A stretch of 64,000 bases of DNA from Plazaster borealis (taxonomy: Eukaryota; Echinodermata; Asteroidea; Forcipulatida; Labidiasteridae): assembly GCA_021014325.1 (NCBI GenBank), contig CM037469.1, positions 18,995,701 to 19,059,700 on the forward strand, in the 5' to 3' direction. The position numbers and the translations under genes are program-made. Below, piece by piece: positions 55,297 through 64,000 of this stretch (position 1 is its first letter; each line of letters starts with the position of its first letter). The notes under the pieces were generated by a model, which ran no database searches, was not told where the DNA came from, and was given only the letters and a program-made list of their open reading frames with translations.

Positions 55297-56556
55297 GAAG
55301 GCTGTTGTTTTATGTTACAGACTTCTTCGCCAGGTTCCCTATCTACCTTTTTGCTAAATACTGATGTTCCATTTTTTTTATATAAAGGTTCCAGACTTTT
55401 TCCCTGCCAGCCTCGGTTTGGATGCAAAGATTTGATTGGGAGAAAGGAAGATTTTTTGCAACATGATTATTTTTTTTTTCCAGTAGTAATTACATCGGGG
55501 ATAAAGAATATTATTTTACACATATGTTTGATAAGCCTGTACACTGTGTTTCCCGGAATCCTAAAGAAAACAAATTACAAAGGCATAGACCTACTACTCG
55601 ATAGGGATTTGGACCCATGGCCCCTGAATCCTAGAACTAGTGAAGTCTTGACAACTGGAAGACCGATAGTGCCCAGTGACAAGGGGCCAGTTTGAATCCT
55701 GTAATTAGCAGCAGGCACTGTGAAAAAATGTACATAGATGAATCAACTACTTCGGTGACAGAAAACTTTGTTTTGGTTTTACTTTTACACCGGTATTAAA
55801 TAAGCTTGTATACTCAGTGCTTTCCGAGTGTTTTAAAAAATATTTTCTACCGATTAGAATCCCTGACCTCTGTATTCTGTACCATGCTGGTATTTTAAAA
55901 AGAGGTTTAGTCTTGCTGCAAGTTATTCTTTCATACAATATTGTTCTTAAGGGTTAATTGTGTGAAGAAATATAGCACTTTCTATTTTTTTAAATCTGCA
56001 TTTTAGTAAAAAAATATTTACATTTTTAGAAACTTCTTTAACTCACTGAAATATTAGCTCCGAAGAGGAATGCTGGCCAAATTTTTAAGGAATTTTTAAA
56101 AGAGCAGTTAGGAGTGGTTTTATACAACAATCGGGGTAAAGTCTGCTTTCCACCTTGTACAGCTTGGTTGGGTTGAGGGTTATATGCCCCACCCACCCAA
56201 CCACTTGGGTATAAACTGTGCTGTTTTGTTCTAAGCAAAATGTGTCTGTGTTTTCAAAGGCCCTGGTTTAGTTTCAAGGCCATGATAGTGAATAGAAACA
56301 TGTTTTTCTAAAAATTCACCTCGGGGTAAAGCTTACTTTTATTTTATAATTTTGACATTTTGAATAGATGCAATTGTTCTATAAAATCACTCTAAAATTA
56401 TATTGCGGATATTTTATGCCATACCTGCGTTTGCATAATCAGAAAATTATTAATACTTTAATTTGAGCTTTTTTTATTTGCATTTTGTAAAATTATGAAT
56501 TCGAGGACGATTATTTTCAAAAGATTCCTTGTAAATATGAAAATGGAATCGGTACT
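55297..56556. other. Intergenic, downstream of LAMP-like gene 2
   Basis: No gene seen. It should include the 3' UTR; no single polyadenylation site is convincing among several A/T-rich candidates. Confidence 0.4.
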
Positions 56557-56909
56557 TAAAGGGTGTGTACAACATTGGTAATTGCCAAAGACCTGTATCA
56601 AAACTCGATGTGACCCAACATATACATGAAATAACAAACATGTGAAAGTTTAAGCTAAATCGGTCTTCGGAGTCATGAGAAAACAGTGAGAAACCCCCTT
56701 ATGTGTTTTAACTTTTTTTCAAACATCGGAATTTATCCTGCAGGATAAATATTATTATTTTACTCATTTTGTAAAAACTTTGGCATTTCAAGCAAAACTA
56801 TTTCAAGGGAAGTTTTCTACCATGACCATCATTATACCATGTGAGTTATGTGCAAATCTGTGAGCATTTATATTTTCATTCTTACCAATGCTGTACACAC
56901 CCTTTAAAG
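56557..56909. mobile_element. Intact TTAA-flanked MITE (family B)
   Basis: TTAA then AGGGTGTGTACAACATTGGT at the left, ACCAATGCTGTACACACCCT then TTAA at the right: 26-bp terminal inverted repeats with TTAA target site, 350 bp, non-coding. Termini resemble family A (AGGGATTGTATACG...TTTGGTAAT). A second, interrupted copy is at 62705-63954. Confidence 0.85.
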
Positions 56910-56939
56910 ACAAAGTACAGAACTGTAAATCATAAAAAG

Positions 56940-57260
56940 TGGTGTTTGTTTTAAACCTAACACTCTCAAATCCTGCAAAATCCTCTATAGGAAGTTGTCT
57001 GATTTTGGAGGATTGAGGACTGTAGGCTCAACTAACAATTGCTTATCACTGGCCAAGGCATACCAATCTTATCCATGTCCAAACATTTTGGTATTGAGTG
57101 ACCATAGAGTGGAGGATTCAGGAAGGTTTCTGACCAGGTACACAATAAAGTCTTTATTCAGGAAGTTGTCTGATTGTGGAAGGTTATGGACTGTAAGCCC
57201 AAATAACAGTTTCGTATTACTGGGCCAGGCATACCAAACATGTTGGTGTTGAGTGTTGGT
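56940..57260 (+). repeat. Dispersed repeat, longer relative of 2895-3105
   Basis: Three related sub-units (near 56985, 57165 and 57318) share GGAAGTTGTCTGATT and GGACTGTA; the first matches 2895-3105 in inverted orientation. Unknown class. Confidence 0.6.
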
Positions 57261-57261
57261 G

Positions 57262-57959
57262 TTGAGTGACCGTGGAGTGGAGGTTCTCAAGCCGAATACA
57301 CTAGGAAATCCTTTTCAGGAAGTTATCTGATTGCTGAAGATTTAGGACTGTATACCAAGTATTGTTGGCACACAAACAGAGGTCATGATAAAGATATTTG
57401 GCTATAGGGCCAATGTAGGTAGAATAGTAAGTAATTTCAGCCATTTTGAAAGTTGCTTGTTATTTTTAACGATATTTTATCAAGAAATGGAATAGCTTTC
57501 TCATGACATACTCTGACTGTTTGCCAAATTCCATGCTTGTATCATCAAAGGCACAATTCACAGGGCCAATACCAATCTGAGCCCAAGTGTTGTCATCGAA
57601 GGTTTATCCACAAAAGGGCAACATTATTGACTAGAGGTAGAACAATAAAAACATGGTCACAGACTTTGAACCAAGTCTATAGAGTTTAGGATAGTGGAGG
57701 ATTGGTGTCTGTACGAGTACCAGTTCTCCAGTAAAATAATTCAGTCCATCAAGTCTTTTTAGTCAGAGACCTCCAAAGTTACCATTGCTTATTTCGATTA
57801 TGGTTTTGTCTTTGTGTGTCTTTTGTTTGTCTTTCTTCTATGGTCGCCTTGCCAGCCATTTGGATTAGATTTCTTTTTTACATAGGTAGGGTTTGAGGCG
57901 TCTGTCTCCTGAAAAGGTCAAAACCGATGATAGCAGGGATAGGCCTATGAGTAATTGTA
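57262..57959. other. Intergenic, nothing recognised
   Basis: A third weak sub-unit of the preceding repeat near 57318 is the only structure seen. Confidence 0.4.
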
Positions 57960-58256
<297 letters not shown>

Positions 58257-58259
58257 GTT

Positions 58260-59646
58260 GTGACAATCGAAATAAGCCTGATATGAATTTGCAGAAAGTC
58301 CCTGACAAAACACCAGGCATGTGATTTCTCAGGATTCATCCTGATTTCAGGATTTGTCATTGGTCTCCCTGCACCTTCAGATGTTCTTGAAAGAGGCGAA
58401 ATTGACCCGGGGGCACGGACATCAATTTGGGTTGGGGCACGTGCCTCTAGTTACGCCACTGTCATACAATCTCACACCAGAGAACATGCAACTTTTCCCG
58501 TATGACTTGCACTTATCGAGTTCTGAAAGGTTTTTTGTGCTGTTGGTGGATTGAGATCTTATATAGCAGGATGAAAATACAGTAACTTTTTCAAAAACCC
58601 AGTGGAATGCACTTTACTTGTTATGTTTGAATAACCTTAGCTTTATACTCAGAATACCATATTTTGCATGCATTATAATAAGTATATAATTGCTAATTAA
58701 ATAGTCTTTAAACAAATATTTGGATACTTTTTGTGCATATTTTGAGATTTTGCAAATAATATGAAAATTCCTACAGGAGTGTAGGCCTATTATGTCTTTT
58801 TGTGTTATTTCAGATCAATTACTATTTTTTAAAGACATTGGCTAAATTTCATAGAGCTGCTTTTTTACACTAGGCATCGCAGATGAAAGACAAAGAAACC
58901 AATCGGTGAACTACGAGAAAAAAAGAAGTTGGCATAATGGAAATTTTAAGAAAAGGTTAGGCCTAACATAGGCAAGCTGATTTGACTCTTAACCAATTAA
59001 AAAATAAAACCATGCATGTTGTGCAATTACAAAGGTATGTTTTATAATCTTAAATGGCCTTTGATATGACAGGCATATTTCGAATACAATTAAGCTATTT
59101 CTGATTTTTTTAAAGGAAATTGCGTTACTAAATGAAGTGTAGAAGTCTCAAATGTCACTGAAACTTGCATGCCACGAGACTTCGAGTTGGACCTCAAAAT
59201 ATAGCTGTACAGGCCTATCGCATGCTATCTCTTGTGTTTTGTTTTGTCTTTTGTTTGTTTTTTCTTTTGGTTAACTTTGGCCATAGAGCCTAAAGCTGAC
59301 CGATATGGACCACTTATGTTTGGCCTTTGCATCGCTTGACAAAAATTTGGATCCGTGCCGAGATACGATGACGTTCATTACCGAGGTTTGTTGCCCCAAT
59401 AGTTTGGACGATATAATTCACAGCCTATACCAACATTGTCATAAGCGGGGTTTGTCAACACCGACTCAACAGCACGAGGGTATGAAAGTCCATTGATAAG
59501 GTTTATACATAGTTTTACGTGTTATTTCACAAGACAACCTAGTTTTAACTCTAAACGTTATCTAGACAGCATAAGAATCACAAGGTCTGGTGATACTGCG
59601 CCATTTTGCCTTTCTTTCCGTTCTGCGTGACGATACAGGTGGCATC
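58260..59646. other. Upstream region of LAMP-like gene 3, no gene seen
   Basis: Contains GGGCACGTGCC, a CACGTG E-box, near 58436. An open stretch at 59305-59496 has no domain or splice signals that I recognise. No TATA box was assigned. Confidence 0.4.
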
Positions 59647-62600
59647 ATGGCGAACATACCTCTATGCTTTTTTCTGCTGTGTCTGGGTGAGTTTGGAGAG
59701 AAAATAACTTCAAAATATCAAATTTCTGTCCCAGTGTTCCTGTTATAGTATTCTTTATTGCTAAAAGCCAAAAGTACATAAGTACATAAACATAACATCT
59801 TTAGGCAGCTACAGTACAGTAGGTTTTAATCAAATCATGACAAAAACAGAGATAGGACAACCAATATACAAATTCCAAACACTCCATCAGCAAAATTGCA
59901 TATATTTTTTTTCTTGTTAAATATCGACTGTTTTTGAAGGTAATTTACATCATTTTCAGACATGAAAAAAATGTACTTTCAAGTTATACAAAAACATACG
60001 TGACTGAAAGCATACACCCCAAATATCCAGTGAAGTTTCGCCAGGTGCTGTCTCATTAAAAAAAAAAAAAAAAAATCATGTTTTTTATCATTTTGAAGCG
60101 ATGATCGGCCGACCATCGTTTGTACGTCACCATTGCTCTTCCTTTTTTCGGCAGTCACTGTAAACATGTCGTTTGAACATTATTTCATATTAAATCCTAC
60201 CCCGCAAATCCACATTTTCAAAAAATATAAATAATACATCAATTACTTATGATATAAATTTATTTAATGGCCTAGCAACAATGTGGTCAACATGTGTGCT
60301 AAATTTGTGATTTTCCAAGGTGTGGGACCAGCAATTGCGCAAACACCAGAAGTCGCAATCACTGATGTACAAGCAACCACGCTGGGGACTACAATGGCCA
60401 TCGCAACCACCGTAGAGACTACAACGGCCCCAACAACGGCTATGAATGGTACCACTGTTGGTATGACTACAGAAGAGTCCATTTCCACTGAAAACATGAC
60501 GACATATGAAATAGGATCGACTGCCAATATGACGGCTGGAACTACGGCTAACACCACGACCGAGGCCACAACAGTTATGAAAGCGACAACCCGGCCAATT
60601 ACTATGATGCCTGGCCCCACAAGGTACATTAATGTCAGTACTTAGAGGCAATTGAATCCGATAATCAGATTGACAATGACCTCACCCATGTTGATTCCAT
60701 ATTTTCTGAAGTAACCCTAGATGCTGATCATATATGTTCAGGGGCGGATACAGGGGCGCGGGCGTACGTCCCCCCTTTCCGTCAGCAAAAAAGAAGAAAA
60801 AAGATAATACGACAGTAAGCTTTAATTTGAGAAACGATCTTACCCACTATGTTTTTAATGAATATGCATGAAACCAGATAATGCATCAACCAGATCCAAA
60901 CGTGAGATTTGTGGTATTACAATTTTCTTTGAGTAAATTTAGAAGCGTGAAATGGATCAGAAGTGCTTAAAAAGTGTGTCTATTTCTCTGTTTTAGGCAC
61001 ACAGAGGCTTGATTTTTCACCCCTCTAAAGGCCAAAAGCTCAGCTTCCGGGGCTTCGCCCCCTGGACCCCATCAGGGCTTCACCCCTGGACCCCACCATC
61101 GATGTTACAGGAAAATTTTCCAGTAAATTTAGAAGCGTGAAATGGATCAGAAGTGCTTAAAAAGTGTGTCTATTTCTCTGCTTTAGGCACACAGAGGCTT
61201 TATTTTTCACCCCTCAAAAAGCCAAAAGCTTAGAGCTGCGGGGGCTTCGTTCCCCCTCCTGGACCCCCATCAGGGCTTCACCCCTGGACCCCACCATCGA
61301 TGTTACAGGAAAATTTTCCAGTAAATTTAGAAGCGTGAAATGGATCAGAAGTGCTTAAAAAGTATGTCTATTTCTCTGTTTTAGGCACACAGAGGCTTTA
61401 TTTTTCACCCCTCAAAAAGCCAAAAGCTTAGAGCTTATGGGGGCTTCGCCCCCTGGACCCCCATCAGGGCTTGACCCCTGGACCCCACCATCGATGTTAC
61501 AGAAAAATTTCCAGTAAATTTAGAAGATTGATATGGATGTGTATAGCTTAAAAAGTGTGTCTATTTCTCTGTTTTTGGTTAAATATATTGAAAATAATTG
61601 CACTTCATCGTTGGCTCACCATGGAGGAAGGATCCTCCTCACCAACACTTTTTTGTCCCCGAATAAATATTAATTGTAGCCTGCATTTTGATTTTATAAC
61701 TCAGGATGGCTGATTTAATGACTCCTAACTCGAAAATGATGTTTAAATAATGATCTTGCTAAAACAAAATTGGTTAAAGTGGTCAGATATTGCATGAAAC
61801 CACAGAGCATCTAGAATCCGAACTGTTTCGGAGCAATTAAGCGGGCCCGGAACCCCATGCCTTACGGCTTCGCGTTACGCGCTCTCAGGCGCCACAAATT
61901 GCATTCACCATTTGCTGCTTGGTATATTTTCACGCCCCCCACGTTTGGAAAATCCTAGATCCGCCCCTGATTTTGAGTCAGATTGACTCTGGTTATTTTA
62001 AATCTGTTTTTGGTCAGAGTACGGATTTATTCAACATCCACGTCGATGCATTATTCCCCAAAGTGTGTAGCCATTACAACAGTCAGTCATGTGCGGATCA
62101 TGGGCTCAAACTTCGAGGGCTCATTTCCAAATTGAAAATTGTCAGTCAACTTGTTGTAAGATATATTGTCAACGACGTGGGATCAGGGAAATATTTTATG
62201 CATTAGATGCTGTGTGGTGCAATGGACATTTCAAAAGCGTTTAACAAGTTATTTGTTACCAATTTTAAAAACGGGTAGGCCTATCGATTTATTTGCTGTC
62301 AAATTCTGTTTTTTTGTTTGCAGTCGGCGGAAAATGGAAGGGGCGCGCCTGCTGCGCCACCCCCAAATTCGCCACTGGTTCTGTATCATTTTGAATCTCG
62401 AATCCTCGATTTTTTATACTGCTCCAGGGATCGTGAATATTTTACCAGGCGGTGATTGTAATTTTATTGACCCTTTCGATACGAAATGGATCATGGTTTA
62501 AAAAATGGGCTCTGGATCCATGACCCGTTGTGCATTTAGCAAATTACCTGTATGTTAGGATAACGCAGTTGCAGTTCGCTTCGTTTCATTAATTCTTTCA

Positions 62601-62691
62601 CAGATATGAAGTAAACAACACAGACGGGAGGTGTATTCTGATGCAATTCTATGCAAAGATTGACATTAAGTACACGTACTGGGAAGGAAAC
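59647..62691 (+). CDS. LAMP/CD68-like membrane glycoprotein 3 (5' part, runs off the window)
   Basis: Three exons: 59647-59686 (MANIPLCFFLLCL, signal peptide), 60320-60623 (Thr-rich mucin stalk with several N-M/T-T sites), 62604-62691 (YEVNNTDGRCILMQFYAKID, then YTYWEGN before GTAAGT). Phases are 1, 2 and 0. The third exon matches the start of the LAMP domain in genes 1 and 2 (GNICMRMSFAAQVNVSY; NETCQLMRFALTIKYY). Here stalk and domain start are split by an extra phase-2 intron absent from genes 1 and 2; the following boundary has the same phase 0 position. The rest of the LAMP domain, TM and tail would lie beyond 64000. An alternative is that the gene is incomplete; nothing seen argues for decay. 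Confidence 0.8.
60938..61550 (+). repeat. ~190-200-bp tandem repeat, three and a half copies
   Basis: Units start near 60938, 61126, 61325 and 61514 with AATTTAGAAGCGTGAAATGG and include GGGCTTCGCCCCCTGGACCC, itself a small hairpin, and CCACCATCGATGTTACAG. In intron 2 of the third LAMP-like gene. Confidence 0.85.
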
Positions 62692-62861
62692 GTAAGTTAT
62701 AAACAAGGTTTCAAAAAGTTTGTTTTTAGATTCAAAGACCAGTATCCAAATTTAATGTGACTTAAAATGAAATGACAAATTTATGAAAGTTGAAGCTCAA
62801 TCAGTCATCGGAGGTACGATAAAGTAGCAGGAAAACTTATAAGTTTAATAATACATAATAA

Positions 62862-63746
62862 TAATACGCAGCTCTTATATAGCGCTTTATACTCCCGATG
62901 GGTGTCTCAAAGCGCTCAGTATTTTTCCTACAAGGTGGATTTACGTGTTGAAGTATGAGACCTATTCCTTTGCATAGCACCATGTAATGGTTTACAAGGT
63001 GCTGTGGCGCAATATGCAGCCAATCAAACCAGGAACACCGGTGTCAGGGTCTCAGCTATCCGCTGTGCTCAGCTATCCGGATGACATAGCCGGGCATTTT
63101 AGCACGTTGTAGACACTGTCTCAGCTATCTGGCGTGCCCAGCATGCTGTTTATGTCGTGGTCTCCCGTAGGCGTATAATTTTTTGGATTGCAACGAATGA
63201 CCCTCTTCTGATCTTCTGTCGACCCTTCTGCATATGTCCCTCTGTTTAAATAGTGAATGATACTCTTGCTCTTCTCACAAAATTCTCTAAAACAATCCAC
63301 GCATTCTCCGCTCGTATACTTCTGCTCATGGACGCCGCCACATGACAGCTACCTCTCCGCCGCCGGCCCGCCGCGGCCGTGCGGAGAGTACATGTCTTGG
63401 CAACACGACTCAGCACGACACTAAAATGGACTACTTTCGCTAGCTGTGCGCAGACATGGCATGACGTAATGCTACCGTATTTGGTCACCCGGATAGCTGA
63501 CACGCCAGATAGCTGACAACCGCGACACCGGGGCGAACCCCTTCTCTTGTGCACTGGTTCTTTTACGTGCATTACACAACACACGGGACCTACGGCTTAA
63601 CGTCCCATCCGAAGGACGAAGCGTAACATGTGGTTAGTGTCTTGCTTAAGGACACAAGTGTCACGACTGGGATTCGAACCCACATTCTGCTGATCAGAAA
63701 CACCAGAGCTTGAGTTCGGTGTTCTTATTCGCTCGGCCACGACATG
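62862..63746 (-). mobile_element. tRNA-derived SINE interrupted by a MITE
   Basis: On the minus strand: head GTGGCCGAGCGAATAAGAAC, ACTCAAGCTCTGGTG, B box GGGTTCGAATCCCAGTC, body AAGCAAGACACTAACC, then after the insertion CCTGGTTTGATTGGCTGCAT, and the 3' end TATAAGAGCTGCGTATTATT. Matches 32050-32468 apart from the 483-bp insertion. Confidence 0.85.
63042..63524. mobile_element. 483-bp MITE with CAGCTATCCG repeats, inserted in the SINE
   Basis: Both ends carry two inverted copies of a TCAGCTATC(C/T)G(G) motif (left TGTCAGGGTCTCAGCTATCC, right end CCGGATAGCTGACACGCC). Flanked by ACACCGG on both sides (63035-63041 and 63525-63531), a 7-bp target duplication. The interior is CpG-rich near 63350-63390 and has no transposase. 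Confidence 0.85.
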
Positions 63747-64000
63747 TTTATGATTTCACTGTTTTCAAACTTCGTGTTTTGGACTCGCGTGATCAAAACT
63801 ATTGATTCGCTAATTTCTCTGTAGCAGAGCATTTCAAGCAAAGATAATTCAAGCAAATAAGTGGACATTTTCCACCGTGACCATCTTTATACCCTGTGAC
63901 CTGCAAACATTTACATTTTCAAAGTTACCAATATTGTGCACACCCTTTAAAAGTCGAGCGAGTCACTTTATAATGTCATTTTCATTGTACGCTATTTTAT

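Larger units (their letters stand above)
62705..63954. mobile_element. TTAA-type MITE (family B) split by a SINE
   Basis: The left half (62725-62850: AAAGACCAGTATCC, ATGAAAGTTGAAGCTCAATC) and right half (63790-63954: TTTCAAGCAAAGATAATTCA, TTGTGCACACCCTTTAA) align to the intact copy at 56557-56909. The SINE at 62862-63746 lies between them. Confidence 0.75.

Noticed and set aside
63665..63746. A tRNA-Leu gene
   Set aside because: It has A and B boxes and tRNA-Leu-like features but continues into a SINE body and tail, and the acceptor stem is not well paired.

Overview
This 64 kb window is animal nuclear DNA, most probably from an echinoderm (my guess is a sea star; that level is uncertain). 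The reasons are: intron-rich genes with GT-AG junctions, an interstitial (TTAGGG)n-type telomeric tract, many tRNA-derived SINEs with (ATT)n tails, histone-type 3' hairpin sequence, and closest recalled protein relatives in deuterostomes. No operons, ribosome binding sites or prokaryotic features are present.

Layout. (1) 869-3399, minus strand: four exons of a TBC-domain Rab GAP of the GRTP1 type; its 3' exons lie off the left edge and its first exon was not found. (2) 7211-18684, plus strand: a complete 11-exon DAW1 (WDR69/ODA16) gene, 415 codons, for outer dynein arm assembly in cilia. (3) 18.7-22.5 kb: intergenic. (4) 22568-23927, minus strand: a two-exon mucin-like type I membrane protein with a lysosomal-type tail. 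(5) 23490-30067: a 3.3 kb direct tandem duplication carrying the first exon of that gene and the promoter/signal-peptide exon of the next one. (6) Three plus-strand LAMP/CD68-like genes in tandem: 30022-36069 (complete, 295 aa), 45425-55296 (complete, 361 aa) and 59647 to beyond the right edge. They share an exon plan (signal peptide / mucin stalk plus start of LAMP domain / LAMP domain / LAMP domain / TM and tail) and intron phases 1-0-1-1 where visible.

The genes of regions 4-6 look like one family neighbourhood: all have a signal peptide, Thr/Pro-rich O-glycosylation stalk, and, where the C-terminus is visible, one TM helix and a short basic tail with a YXXphi sorting signal, so they are inferred to be lysosomal/endosomal membrane glycoproteins.

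The remainder is rich in repeats: a 3.7 kb, 65-bp satellite whose every unit has a Pol III B-box-like core; a diverged ~150-bp repeat block whose units carry ETS-like and ERR/NR5A-like motifs; TTAA-flanked MITEs; an 8-bp-TSD foldback element; a Harbinger remnant; non-LTR retrotransposon tails; a MITE-in-SINE-in-MITE nest; and a foldback element whose loop is telomeric repeat. The most unusual pattern is that three exons (two in the TBC gene, one in the second LAMP-like gene) have had their 3' end plus 5' splice site tandemly duplicated, twice expanding into arrays.
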